64,000 nucleotides of DNA from Mitsuaria sp. WAJ17 (GTDB lineage: Bacteria; Pseudomonadota; Gammaproteobacteria; Burkholderiales; Burkholderiaceae_C). Position numbers and translations under genes: made by a program. Every line of letters begins with the position of its first letter. The stretch's first letter is position 1. Of the stretch, positions 45,638 through 54,121 are shown piece by piece. Where the stretch lies: assembly GCF_014174515.1 (NCBI RefSeq), contig NZ_JACJUG010000002.1, forward strand, positions 248,001 to 312,000. The letters are read 5' to 3'. The notes below the pieces were generated by a model. It did no database searches. It was given only the letters and a program-made list of their open reading frames with translations, and was not told where the DNA came from.

Positions 45638-46641
45638 CGCCAGGGTCGGTCAAAGGCGCCCAGGGTGCTCTGCTGGCCCTCGGCCCAATGCGAGAGTGCC
45701 TGCTGCCAGGCGGGCGTGATGGTGTAGCGCTCGCCCGAGGCTGCGCGGTCGATGGCCTCGCGCCAGACCTTGCTCACCTGGGCCACGTAGGCCGGGCTGC
45801 GTTGGCGCCCCTCGATCTTGATGGCGCGCACGCCGGACTCGATCAGCTGCGGCAGCAGGGCCAGAGTGTTGAGACTGGTGGGCTCTTCCAGCGCATAGTC
45901 GCGCTGACCCTGCACATCGAAACGGCCCTTGCACAGCGTGGGATAGCCGCGCGCCTCGTCGGGCGCGTAGTGATCGATCAGCACGCCGTTGAGCCGGGCC
46001 TCGACGCCGTCCCCGCGTTCCTGCCACTGCACGGCCGATGGCGGCGAGCAGACACCATGCGTGTTGGGCGACTGGCCCGTGGCATAGGAGGACAGCGCGC
46101 AACGTCCCTCGACCATCACGCAAAGGCTGCCGAAGCCGAAGACCTCGATCTCTACCTCGGTATGGCGGATCACGTGCTGCACCTGCTGCAGGGTCAGCAC
46201 GCGGGGCAGCACGGCACGCTGGATGCCGTAGCGCTCGCGATAGAAGTTGATGGCCTCGTAGCTCGTGGCCGAGGCCTGAACTGAGAGATGCAGGCGAAGC
46301 TGCGGATGGGTCTTGGCAGCATAGGCCAGCACGGCGCTGTCGGCGACGATCAGCGCATCTGCGCCCAGCCTGGCGGCGCTATCCACCGCAGCGAACCAGG
46401 GCGCGAGGTCCTGCGACTGGCCGTAGGTGTTGAGCGCCATCAACACTTTTCGACCGCGCTGGTGCGCATAGGTCATGCCGCTGCGCACCTGCTCCAGATC
46501 GAAGTTGAGGCCGCCGAAGTTGCGGGCGTTGGTGGCGTCCTTGAGGCCCAGGTAGACGGCGTCGGCGCCCGCATCTACCGCCATTTGCAGGGCGCGCAGG
46601 CTGCCGGCCGGACACACCAGTTCGGGCTTGTTCAGGCTCAT
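45634..46641 (-). CDS. ubiU: UbiU, U32-family O2-independent hydroxylase subunit
   Basis: 335 residues, starting at ATG 46641. The cysteines follow the E. coli pattern: GSLCVMVEGRC (x6), then 16 residues to GVCSPP, and a fourth in GYPTLCKGRF. PELVCPAGSLRALQMAVDAG is the usual U32 start. First gene of ubiUVT, 31 bases from an NsrR-type palindrome. Confidence 0.94.
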   Translation of the reverse strand: MSLNKPELVCPAGSLRALQMAVDAGADAVYLGLKDATNARNFGGLNFDLEQVRSGMTYAHQRGRKVLMALNTYGQSQDLAPWFAAVDSAARLGADALIVADSAVLAYAAKTHPQLRLHLSVQASATSYEAINFYRERYGIQRAVLPRVLTLQQVQHVIRHTEVEIEVFGFGSLCVMVEGRCALSSYATGQSPNTHGVCSPPSAVQWQERGDGVEARLNGVLIDHYAPDEARGYPTLCKGRFDVQGQRDYALEEPTSLNTLALLPQLIESGVRAIKIEGRQRSPAYVAQVSKVWREAIDRAASGERYTITPAWQQALSHWAEGQQSTLGAFDRPWR

Positions 46642-46671
46642 GGATAAAAGGGCCAGGCCCCGCAGATTTTA

Positions 46672-46694
46672 AAGTTGCAAAATATATGCACCTT
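46672..46694. promoter_or_regulatory. NsrR-type palindrome between ubiU and the Crp/Fnr gene
   Basis: AAGTTGCA-N7-TGCACCTT: 8-bp arms matching at 7 of 8 positions, spacer AT-only, total 23 bases. The architecture equals the published NsrR consensus AAGATGCA-N7-TGCATCTT-like. On the minus strand 16 of 23 positions match that consensus. It could control ubiU, the Crp/Fnr gene or both. Confidence 0.55.
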
Positions 46695-46863
46695 AGTCGC
46701 GCAGGGTTTTGCGCCCGCGCAAATGCGGGTGGCCCCGCGACCTGGGGGAATCGCTGAGCCTGCGGATGGCCCGGGCGTTGATGCCGCTCAAACTCGAACC
46801 ATGAGCGGCGCCGCAAAGTGTGGCTTGTGCACGATTCAGTGGCACGACTCCGAGGAGACCCGC

Positions 46864-47640
46864 ATGGGATCGATCGACTACGCATCGACTGCGGCGCCAA
46901 CACCCGAGGGCGCCCTGGAAAGGACGCATCGCAGGCGCGTCGCCGCGATGGCGCAAGCGCTTATTGCCGAGCGGGTGGCAGCACCGCTGCGCGAAGTGCT
47001 GATAGAAGCTGGCCAATGGCGCCGGGTGCCTGCCGGCCAGCCCCTGTTCGAGCAGGGTGAACACTGCGAGACCATGTGGCTGCTGCTGGAAGGCAGCGTC
47101 TGCCTGGGCCATCACGACAGCCAGGGCGAATGGCGCCAGTTCCGCCTGGCCGAGGCGGGCGAATGGATGGGCTGTGCGGCCTGCTGGCTTCGCGAGTCCC
47201 ACAATCTGCGCGCCGTGGCCGCGGTGGACGTGCTGGCCGTGGGCATGAGTCGCGCTCAGATCGACGCCTGGGCTGCCGAGGATCCGGCCGCCTGGCGCGC
47301 GGCCATGGAGTCCGTGGTCGATGCCCTGGCCGAGCTTCAGCTGCAGCAGACCCGCCAGGCCGTGCGTCGAGAGAGTCTGGATGCGCTGGGCCGGGTGTCC
47401 GAGTGGCTGCTGGACATGTGGCGCCGCCAGGGCAGCACGGTACGCTTCATCCAGCGCAAGAAGTATGTGGCCTCGCAGCTGGCGATCACGCCTGAGACTT
47501 TCTCGCGCTGCCTGCGCCAACTGGAGGAGGAACAGTGCATCAGCGGTGCGGGCTACGAGCTTCAAATCCTGGCCCCGGACCTGCTGCGCCAGAAGGCCAG
47601 GCCACGCTGCGAAGACAAGGCCGTACGCGCCACCACCTGA
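46864..47640 (+). CDS. Crp/Fnr-family regulator, Dnr/NnrR-like
   Basis: 258 residues: cyclic-nucleotide-fold domain (VPAGQPLFEQGEHCETMWLL, GSVCLGHH, GEWMGCAACW) and winged helix with KKYVASQLAITPETFSRCLR. E..SR in the recognition helix is FNR/Dnr-like, predicting TTGAT-N4-ATCAA sites. The FNR N-terminal Fe-S cysteines are lacking, so an NO- or heme-sensing Dnr/NnrR type is more likely than oxygen-sensing FNR. GAGGAG precedes ATG 46864, favoured over ATG 46801. It is divergent from ubiU. Confidence 0.85.
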   Translation: MGSIDYASTAAPTPEGALERTHRRRVAAMAQALIAERVAAPLREVLIEAGQWRRVPAGQPLFEQGEHCETMWLLLEGSVCLGHHDSQGEWRQFRLAEAGEWMGCAACWLRESHNLRAVAAVDVLAVGMSRAQIDAWAAEDPAAWRAAMESVVDALAELQLQQTRQAVRRESLDALGRVSEWLLDMWRRQGSTVRFIQRKKYVASQLAITPETFSRCLRQLEEEQCISGAGYELQILAPDLLRQKARPRCEDKAVRATT

Positions 47641-47654
47641 ACCCCCGGTCCCTG

Positions 47655-47834
47655 GTGGAGAGGGGCAGGGGGGGCGAGGCTTTCCTGCTGAACCATTCCC
47701 CCCTGCCCGCCACGCTGCGGCTGGAGGACGCGCCCTGCTGGAGCGTTGCGCAGGCTGCGCTGCTGCGCGAGGAGCTGCGGGCCGATGCGGACTGGGCGGA
47801 GCTGGTGGACCAGCTCAATGCGGCCCTGCGCTGA
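47655..47834 (+). CDS. Possible small protein
   Basis: An open frame of 59 codons from GTG 47655, with text such as LLNHSPLPATLRLEDAP and REELRADADWAELVDQL that looks acidic-helical and protein-like. There is no strong ribosome site and no known domain. It could be a small accessory protein or chance. The rest of the stretch 47641-47980 holds an inverted repeat TTTGCC-N8-GGCAAA at 47886-47905, a possible operator or attenuator for the next gene. Confidence 0.3.
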   Translation: MERGRGGEAFLLNHSPLPATLRLEDAPCWSVAQAALLREELRADADWAELVDQLNAALR

Positions 47835-47980
47835 GGGGCGCGCCGACGTGGCATCCGCTACGGCGGCGCGCTAGCGTCGGTGGGTTTTGCCTGGAAAAAG
47901 GCAAACTGCATCAAGGATTCCTTCGTTGCGCATCCCTAGACTGGCCGCTTCGTCATCAAGCAGAGGCAGGGAGTCTCGCG

Positions 47981-48772
47981 ATGGAGTTCATTCGCCGCCG
48001 TCAATGTCTTCTTTTGGGGCCGGCCCTCTGGCTGGCCGGTCAGGCCCATGCCGAGGTTCGGGATCTGCCCGATGCCATCAACAAGGCCGGCCGCCTGCGC
48101 ATGCTGAGCCAGCGCTGCGCCAAGGCCTATATGGCCCTGGGCCAGAAGGTACGCGCGGAGCAGGCCGAGAAAGTCCTGTCCGATTCCATGGCCCTGTTCG
48201 ACCGCCACCTGGTGGAGTTGCGGGCCTTCGCGCACAGCCCCGCCGTGGCCAAGGTCTACGAGCAGATGGACGGCAGCTGGAGCGCCTACAAGCTGCTGCT
48301 GGTCGGTGAGCGGCCGCATCCCAAGGGTGCCGAGGCGGTGATGGCCGCTGCGACCCAGGTGCTGGCCCAGGCCCAGCAGGGCACGGGGCTGCTGGAACAG
48401 GCCTCGGGCAAGGCGGTGGGGCGCCTCGTCAACCTGGCGGGGCGGCAGCGCATGCTCAGCCAGCGCATGGCCTCGGCCTACCTCGGTGCCGCGTGGGGCG
48501 TGCAGAGCGAGGGGCTGGTCAAGCAGCTGAATCAGGCGCGCGAGGAGTTCACGCAGGCACAGGCCAACCTCAAGGCCGCGCCCGAGACCACGGCGGCCTT
48601 GCGCTCGGAGCTGGAAATGGTGGACCAGCAGTACGTCTTTTTCGATGCCGCGCTGCGCGCGCTCCGCCCTGGCAATACCGACACCCGCTCCCTCAGCGAG
48701 GTGTTCACCACCAGCGAGCGCATTCTGCAGCTCATGGATGACGTGACGCAGCAGTACGCCCGTCAATCCTGA
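47981..48772 (+). CDS. Periplasmic PilJ/NarX-type sensor-domain protein
   Basis: 263 residues with a signal peptide (cleavage near AHAEV) and two PilJ-type four-helix units: AGRLRMLSQRCAKAYMA near residue 30 and AGRQRMLSQRMASAYLG near residue 150. In NarX and NarQ the helix with the R(M/Q)LSQR text forms the nitrate-binding site. Here there is no transmembrane segment or output domain, so it is a free periplasmic binding protein. GGGAG lies seven bases before ATG 47981. Nitrate or nitrite binding is inferred from the family and from the anaerobic neighbours. Confidence 0.82.
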   Translation: MEFIRRRQCLLLGPALWLAGQAHAEVRDLPDAINKAGRLRMLSQRCAKAYMALGQKVRAEQAEKVLSDSMALFDRHLVELRAFAHSPAVAKVYEQMDGSWSAYKLLLVGERPHPKGAEAVMAAATQVLAQAQQGTGLLEQASGKAVGRLVNLAGRQRMLSQRMASAYLGAAWGVQSEGLVKQLNQAREEFTQAQANLKAAPETTAALRSELEMVDQQYVFFDAALRALRPGNTDTRSLSEVFTTSERILQLMDDVTQQYARQS

Positions 48773-48842
48773 GGCTGCCCGGCCGGGGGGGGCATGTCCT
48801 GGCCCCTGCATGGGATGCCAGCGCATGCTAGGCTGCCACCCC

Positions 48843-49451
48843 ATGAGCAAGCCCACACTGATCTACTTCGACGCCCCGGTCAGCCGCGGCGAGGAATGCC
48901 GCCTGGCCCTGCACCTTGCAGGGGTGGACTTCGAGGACCGGCGCATCCCCTCCGCTGATTGGCCGGCCCTCAAGGCTTCGACGCCTTTTGGCTCTATGCC
49001 TCTCCTGGAGATCCCCGGCCGTGCACCCCTGGCCCAGACCAATGCCATCCTGGTGCTGGTCGGCCGCCGCCACGGTCTGCATCCCCAGGATGACTTCGAG
49101 GCTGCGCGCCATGAGGCCATGATGGCCCACGTGGAGGACCTGCGAGCCGCCGTGGGTCCCACCATCCGCATGGAGGCCGAGGAGAAGCGCCGCGTGCGCG
49201 AAAGTCTGGTGGCCGGCTTCCTGCCCCAATGGGCCGAGGCGGCCGAGCGCAACATCCTGGCCCAGCCCTTCTTCGGGGGCGAGCAGCTGAACGTGGTGGA
49301 CCTGAAGCTGCACATGGCCGTGCGCTGGTTCCTGGGCGGCAAGGTCGACCACATCCCGGCCGACATCTTCGCGGCGTACCCGCGCCTGATGGGCGTGCAC
49401 GATGCTGTGCGGGACCATGCCGGCGTGAAGGCCTGGTACGCCAGGGCCTGA
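48843..49451 (+). CDS. Glutathione S-transferase
   Basis: 202 residues, with a thioredoxin-like N-terminal domain (IYFDAPVSRGEECRLALHLA, then FGSMPLLEIPG with the cis-proline and LAQTNAIL) and an all-helical C-terminal domain (DLRAAVGPTI, LNVVDLKLHMAVRWF). Sigma-like in its short length. Conjugates or reduces electrophiles with glutathione. It stands between the PilJ protein and the copper operon, with no clear functional link. Confidence 0.88.
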   Translation: MSKPTLIYFDAPVSRGEECRLALHLAGVDFEDRRIPSADWPALKASTPFGSMPLLEIPGRAPLAQTNAILVLVGRRHGLHPQDDFEAARHEAMMAHVEDLRAAVGPTIRMEAEEKRRVRESLVAGFLPQWAEAAERNILAQPFFGGEQLNVVDLKLHMAVRWFLGGKVDHIPADIFAAYPRLMGVHDAVRDHAGVKAWYARA

Positions 49452-49495
49452 GGACACAGCGCGCCCGGCGCATCATGGGCCGGGATGCGAGGGGC

Positions 49496-49526
49496 TTGAC
49501 CTTCCCATCAGGGTAAGCCTCACAGT
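49496..49526 (+). promoter_or_regulatory. CueR-like promoter of the copper operon
   Basis: TTGACC (49496-49501) is followed after 19 bases by a weak -10 (CACAGT, 49521-49526). The spacer begins TTCCCATCAGGG and has a dyad-like pair CTTCCC/GGGTAAG. Long-spacer TTGACCTTCCC promoters are typical of CueR-type MerR activators. It lies 44 bases before the first copper gene. Confidence 0.5.
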
Positions 49527-49569
49527 GCGGCTGCCGCGTCTCCCGCGGCTGCCCACTTACACTTCGAGC

Positions 49570-50001
49570 ATGAGCACTATCTGGCGGATCGCACTGGCAT
49601 GGATGCTGGCCCTATCCTTGCCCCTGCAGGGGCATGCCGCCCAGCGCCTGCTCGCCAGCGCGGCTTCGCCCGCGGCCGCGTCCGCGGAGGTCCTTGGCCC
49701 CTTGGCGGCCCCGCAGGGTCGAGAGGCGCCCATTCCCGGCTCGCATGAGGGCCTGACGGACCCGCATGCCCGCCATTGCGACAAGGCCTCCGCTGCGGCG
49801 GGCGCCGAGGCCGCCAAGCCCGGTTCCACCGGCAGCTGCAGCGCCTGCGCTTCCTGCTGCCATGCGGCTGCGCTACCACCCACGGTTCCCCAGCTGCCCC
49901 TGATGCCCCCGGCCATGCCCGAGGCGCCCGAGATCCACCTGACCCTGGCCTTTGTGTGGCTGGATGGGCTGGAGCGGCCGCCCAGGCCCGCTCAGCGCTG
50001 A
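49570..50001 (+). CDS. Secreted Cys/His-rich protein of the copper operon
   Basis: 143 residues: signal peptide (cleavage near GHAAQ), a variable linker, then HARHCDKAS and CSACASCCHAAALP, which could bind copper, and a C-terminal hydrophobic stretch (HLTLAFVWLDGL). Similar short proteins (DUF2946-like) head copper-resistance operons. Function inferred from context. ATG 49570 gives the signal peptide. Confidence 0.6.
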   Translation: MSTIWRIALAWMLALSLPLQGHAAQRLLASAASPAAASAEVLGPLAAPQGREAPIPGSHEGLTDPHARHCDKASAAAGAEAAKPGSTGSCSACASCCHAAALPPTVPQLPLMPPAMPEAPEIHLTLAFVWLDGLERPPRPAQR

Positions 50002-50106
50002 AGCGCGCGCTGCCGTCCTGCGCTGCGAGCGACTGCGGCCCTGCACCGGTTCCGCTGCGCCGGCACCTTCAATGCCCTGCCTTTGCAGCGAATGGGGCGG
50101 GCAGGC

Positions 50107-50122
50107 GTCAACACCTGACCCC
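50107..50122 (-). repeat. Dispersed 16-mer copy (14/16) before the TolC-like gene
   Basis: GTCAACACCTGACCCC on the plus strand, two mismatches from the reverse of the consensus. It is in the intergenic space after the Cys-rich gene. Confidence 0.4.
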
Positions 50123-50226
50123 CAGCTCATCGAATCCAGCCCCTGCCTGCATCCGCCGGCGGTGGCCGGCTTCCCGGGCGATTCCAGCCAATGCCCATGG
50201 CTTCCACTTCAATGACCGAGGTGCCC

Positions 50227-51642
50227 ATGCACCACAAGACCCTCAGAACGCACCTGCGGCGCCTGCTGCCCGCACTGGCCCCACTGCTGCTGGGCGCCTG
50301 CGCCAGCCTAGGCCCGGACGGCGGCATGGCCGCCCTGCAGTCCACCGCGAAGCAGCAGCTCCAGGCCGATGTGCAGGCGGCGCGCACGCCGCAAGACCAG
50401 AGCCTCATCGCCGCCCGCGTCGCCGAGTTGCTGCAGCAGCCGCTCAGCGCGGACACGGCGGTGCAGCTCGCCCTGCTCAACAACCGCGGCCTGCAGGCCG
50501 GCTTCCAGTCCTTGGGGCTGGTCGAGGCAGAGCTGGTGCAGGCCAGCCGGCTGCCCAACCCAGGCTTGCGTCTGGGCCGACTGAAGCAGGGCGATGAACG
50601 CGAGATCGAGCGCACCCTGGGCTTCGATCTCGGTGCCCTGATCAGCCTGCCCCTGCGTCGCAAGCAGGAGCAGCAACGCCTGGTCGCCACGCAGCGCGAC
50701 GTGGCGCTGCAGATGCTGGCGCTGGCCGCCGACACCCGCAAGGCCTTCTACCTGGCCGTGGCCGCTCAGCAGACCGCGGCCTACCGCCACGACGCCCGCG
50801 AAGCCGCGCAGGCCGCCGCCGAGCTGGCGCGCCGCATGCAGCAGGCTGGCAACTGGAGCGCCCTGGACCAGGCTCGGGAGCAGGGCTTCCTGGCCGAGGC
50901 CCGGCTCGGTGCCCTGCAGGCGGACCTGGCACAGGCCCGCGCCCGCGAGCGCCTGGCTCGCCTCCTGGGCCTGCCGGATGCAGAGACCTTCAAGCTGCCG
51001 GAGCGGCTGCCTGATCTGCCGACGCAGGTGGAGGCCCGTCCCAGCATCGAGCAGCAGGCCCTTCAGGGCCGCCTGGACCTGCAGGCGGCCCGGGCACGGC
51101 TGGAGGCCAGCGCCCGCGGCCTCGGCTTGAGCCGCGTGACCCGCTTCGTGGATGCGCTGGAACTGGACCTCAAGCACAACAGCGCCAGCGAGGCTCCTCG
51201 CCAGACCGGCTTCGAGATCGGCTTCGAGATCCCGCTCTTCGACTGGGGCGAGGCGCGCGTGGCCCGGGCCGAGGCCCAGTACCTGCAGGACGCCCACCTT
51301 GCCGCGCAGGCCGTCATCGAGGCCCGCTCCGAGCTGCGCGAGGCCTACGAAGGCTATCGCAACGCGCATGAGGTCGCCCGCCACTACCGCGACGAACTGC
51401 TGCCCCTGGCCCGGCGCGTTTCTCAGGAGCAACTGCTGCGCTACAACGGCATGTTCATCGGGGTCTTCGAGCTCCTGGCCGATGCGCGCACGCAGATCGG
51501 CACGGTCAGCGCCTCCATCGAGGCCCTGCGCGATTTCTGGATCGCCCGAGCGGACCTGGACCTGGCCCTGGTCGGCCGGCCCGCGCTCGCCCCTGCGACG
51601 ACGCCGGCGGCTCCGAACGTCACCCGCAGCGCCGCGCACTGA
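50227..51642 (+). CDS. TolC/CusC-family outer-membrane efflux lipoprotein
   Basis: 471 residues with a lipobox LLLGAC near residue 20, the N-terminal cysteine being the lipid anchor, and two long coiled-coil helical repeats of the OEP family (ending GVFELLADARTQIG). It would form the outer-membrane duct. Note that no intact RND subunit of this operon survives in the window (see the CusA remnant), so its partner may lie elsewhere. GAGG before ATG 50227. Confidence 0.85.
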   Translation: MHHKTLRTHLRRLLPALAPLLLGACASLGPDGGMAALQSTAKQQLQADVQAARTPQDQSLIAARVAELLQQPLSADTAVQLALLNNRGLQAGFQSLGLVEAELVQASRLPNPGLRLGRLKQGDEREIERTLGFDLGALISLPLRRKQEQQRLVATQRDVALQMLALAADTRKAFYLAVAAQQTAAYRHDAREAAQAAAELARRMQQAGNWSALDQAREQGFLAEARLGALQADLAQARARERLARLLGLPDAETFKLPERLPDLPTQVEARPSIEQQALQGRLDLQAARARLEASARGLGLSRVTRFVDALELDLKHNSASEAPRQTGFEIGFEIPLFDWGEARVARAEAQYLQDAHLAAQAVIEARSELREAYEGYRNAHEVARHYRDELLPLARRVSQEQLLRYNGMFIGVFELLADARTQIGTVSASIEALRDFWIARADLDLALVGRPALAPATTPAAPNVTRSAAH

Positions 51643-51653
51643 AAGGACAGCCC

Positions 51654-53069
51654 ATGTTTTCCCGACGCAATTTCTTCCGAGGCGCCGGTGCGCTGACGGC
51701 GGCCGTGTCCGCCACCTCGGTCAGCCGTGTGGCCCTGGCTGCACTGCCCGAGGCCCATCAGCAGGCCAGTCCCGACACCCAGCTGCCCCTCGCGCCCAGC
51801 GCCGGACGCCCCTATCACCCGGTGGTGACGCTCAATGGCTGGACCTTGCCCTTTCGCATGAACAAGGGGGTCAAGGAGTTCCATCTCGTGGCCGAGCCCG
51901 TGCTGCGCGAGCTTGCGCCCGGCATGAAGGCCCGGCTGTGGGGCTACAACGGCCAGTCGCCCGGGCCCACCATCGAGGTGGTGGAGGGTGACCGCGTGCG
52001 CATCTTCGTCACCAACCGCCTGCCCGAGCACACCAGCGTGCACTGGCACGGCCAGCGTCTGCCCAATGGCATGGACGGCGTCTCCGGCCTCACGCAGAAG
52101 GCCATCCAGCCCGGGCAGACCTATGTCTACGAGTTCGTGGCGCGCCGCCCCGGCAGCTTCATGTACCACCCGCATGCCGACGAGATGACGCAGATGGCCA
52201 TGGGCATGATGGGCCTGTGGATCACCCATCCCAAGGGCCGCCACCCGCTGATCGACGAGGTGGACCGCGACTTCTGCTTCCTGCTCAACGCCTTCGACAT
52301 CGATCCCGGCTCCGCCACGCCGCGCATCATGACCATGCTGGACTTCAACCTCTGGTGCTGGAACAGCCGCGTCTTCCCAGGCATCGACACGCTCAATGTG
52401 CGCAGGAACGACAAGGTCCGCATCCGCGTGGGCAACCTCACCATGACCAACCATCCCATCCATGTGCACGGCCACGAGTTCACCGTGACCGGCACCGATG
52501 GCGGCCCCGTGCCCAAGACCGCGCGCTGGCCCGAGGTGACCACCGACGTGGCGGTGGGCCAGATGCGCCAGATCGAGTTCGTCGCGGACGAGGAGGGCGA
52601 CTGGGCCTTGCACTGCCACAAGAGCCACCACACCATGAACGCCATGGGCCACCAGGTGCCCACCATGATCGGCGTGCCGCAGCAGGACCTGGCCGAGAAG
52701 ATCGAGAAGCTCGTGCCCGACTACATGGCCATGGGCGAGCGCGGCATGGCCGAGATGGGCAGCATGCAAATGCCCCTGCCGGACAATACCCTGCCCATGA
52801 TGACGGGCGACGGCCCCTTCGGCGGCGTTGAAATGGGCGGCATGTTCTCCATCCTCAAAGTGCGCAGGGACCAGAAGCCCGGCGACTACAGCGATCCGGG
52901 CTGGTACCAGCATCCGCCCGGCACCGTGGCGCGCCAATGGAGTGGCGACCTCACGGAAGCGGTGCGCTCCAACTCGGCTGGCGGGCAGGCCATGCCTCGC
53001 AAGGCGCCGTCGGAAGCCGAGCTGCGTGCGCGCAAGCCGGGCTCCCATGGCGGGCATGGCGAGCACTGA
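51654..53069 (+). CDS. Tat-exported multicopper oxidase, CopA/CueO-type
   Basis: 471 residues. A twin-arginine leader (SRRNFFRGAGAL) exports it to the periplasm, where it oxidises Cu(I). Copper ligands: HWHGQ, HPHADEM, HPIHVHGHEF and HCHKSHHTMNAMGH with the type 1 site and trinuclear residues. The tail is Met/Gly/His-rich (MGSMQMPLPDNTLPMM, GGHGEH), as in copper-binding extensions. It follows the TolC-like gene by 11 bases. The layout of two rather than three domains cannot be settled by eye. Confidence 0.92.
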   Translation: MFSRRNFFRGAGALTAAVSATSVSRVALAALPEAHQQASPDTQLPLAPSAGRPYHPVVTLNGWTLPFRMNKGVKEFHLVAEPVLRELAPGMKARLWGYNGQSPGPTIEVVEGDRVRIFVTNRLPEHTSVHWHGQRLPNGMDGVSGLTQKAIQPGQTYVYEFVARRPGSFMYHPHADEMTQMAMGMMGLWITHPKGRHPLIDEVDRDFCFLLNAFDIDPGSATPRIMTMLDFNLWCWNSRVFPGIDTLNVRRNDKVRIRVGNLTMTNHPIHVHGHEFTVTGTDGGPVPKTARWPEVTTDVAVGQMRQIEFVADEEGDWALHCHKSHHTMNAMGHQVPTMIGVPQQDLAEKIEKLVPDYMAMGERGMAEMGSMQMPLPDNTLPMMTGDGPFGGVEMGGMFSILKVRRDQKPGDYSDPGWYQHPPGTVARQWSGDLTEAVRSNSAGGQAMPRKAPSEAELRARKPGSHGGHGEH

Positions 53070-53094
53070 TGCATGGCAACGCAGAGGCACCACG

Positions 53095-53586
53095 ATGAAG
53101 GCGATGAAGTTGGCAAGACCTGACCCCGACCGCCGCCAGACCCTGCGGCAGGGCCTCGCCCTGTGCCTGGGCAGCTTGATGATGCCGGGCCTGGCCCTTG
53201 CCGCGGCTGCCCGTGTGCAGGTCTGGAAGGGCCCGGCCTGCGCTTGCTGCACGGACTGGATCCGGCATCTGCAGGCCCAGGGCTTCCAGGTCGATGTGAC
53301 GGACGGCGGCAACACCCAGGCGCGCAAGCGGCTGGGCATCCCCCTGGCCCTGGGCTCCTGCCATACGGCCCTGGTGGGCGGCTATGCCCTGGAGGGCCAT
53401 GTGCCCGCCCGGGAGATCCGGCGCCTGCTGCAGGAGCGCCCGCAGGCCCTGGGCCTGGCCGTGCCTGGCATGCCCATCGGCTCGCCAGGCATGGACGGGC
53501 CGGACTACGGCTACCGCCAAGACCCCTACGAGGTGCTGCTGCTGTTGAAGGATGGCAGCACCCGTGTCTACCAAAGCTATCGATGA
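53095..53586 (+). CDS. DUF411 metal-binding protein
   Basis: 163 residues with a signal sequence and GPACACCTDWIRHLQAQGF, the CxCC copper-type site of DUF411, then LGSCHTALVGGYALEGHVPA, the family's second signature. Probably binds copper in the periplasm. ATG 53095 has GAGG upstream. The exact 16-mer at 53112-53127 lies in its leader-peptide codons. Confidence 0.85.
   Translation: MKAMKLARPDPDRRQTLRQGLALCLGSLMMPGLALAAAARVQVWKGPACACCTDWIRHLQAQGFQVDVTDGGNTQARKRLGIPLALGSCHTALVGGYALEGHVPAREIRRLLQERPQALGLAVPGMPIGSPGMDGPDYGYRQDPYEVLLLLKDGSTRVYQSYR
53112..53127 (-). repeat. Dispersed 16-mer, exact copy, inside the DUF411 gene
   Basis: GGCAAGACCTGACCCC on the plus strand, the exact reverse complement of GGGGTCAGGTCTTGCC. 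It sits in the codons of the DUF411 leader (LARPDPD) with AGA and CCT codons, rare in this genome. Confidence 0.65.
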
Positions 53587-53597
53587 GGGACGTAAGC

Positions 53598-53927
53598 ATG
53601 AACACGCTCAAGCACATCGCACTCGCCGCACTGGTCGCCATCGGATGGCAGGCCGCACCGTCGGCCTTGGCCCAGGGCAGCACGGCCTCTGCGCCGGCCG
53701 CGGACCTGACCGAAGGTGAGATTCGCAAGGTCGACAAGGAGGCCCGCAAGCTGACCATCAAGCACGGCGAGATCCGCAACCTGGACATGGCCCCGATGAC
53801 CATGATGTTCCAGGTGAAGGACCTCGCCATGCTGGACCAGGTCAAGGCCGGCGACCGGGTGCGTTTCAAGGCCGAGCGCAAGGGCGCCAGCCTGGTGGTG
53901 ACGGAACTGCAGCCCCAGCCTCGTTGA
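53598..53927 (+). CDS. cusF: CusF-like copper-binding periplasmic protein
   Basis: 109 residues with a signal peptide (cleavage near ALAQG) and a CusF OB-fold (GEIRKVDKEARKLTIKHGEI, DMAPMTMMFQV). The methionine cluster MAPMTMM matches the Cu(I) site. It hands copper to an efflux pump or the oxidase. Confidence 0.88.
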   Translation: MNTLKHIALAALVAIGWQAAPSALAQGSTASAPAADLTEGEIRKVDKEARKLTIKHGEIRNLDMAPMTMMFQVKDLAMLDQVKAGDRVRFKAERKGASLVVTELQPQPR

Positions 53928-54121
53928 GGTTCATGGAGATCCTCGTCCCTGACCGTCACTGAGCTGAAGCCAGCCACAGCATCCGCTGCGGTCTATGCTG
54001 GCTGGCATGCACCTCGCCAAGCCCTTCGCCGCTGGATGGGCAGGTTCCTGTCACTGGCCCTGCTGTTCATGCAGCGGGCCACGGTGGCCTCTGCCTGCCC
54101 GCAGCTGGCGCGGCCTCGGCC

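Noticed and set aside
46801..46863. Upstream ATG of the Crp/Fnr gene giving a KCGLC cysteine pair reminiscent of FNR
   Set aside because: ATG 46864 has a much better ribosome site, and the pair does not follow the full FNR cysteine spacing.
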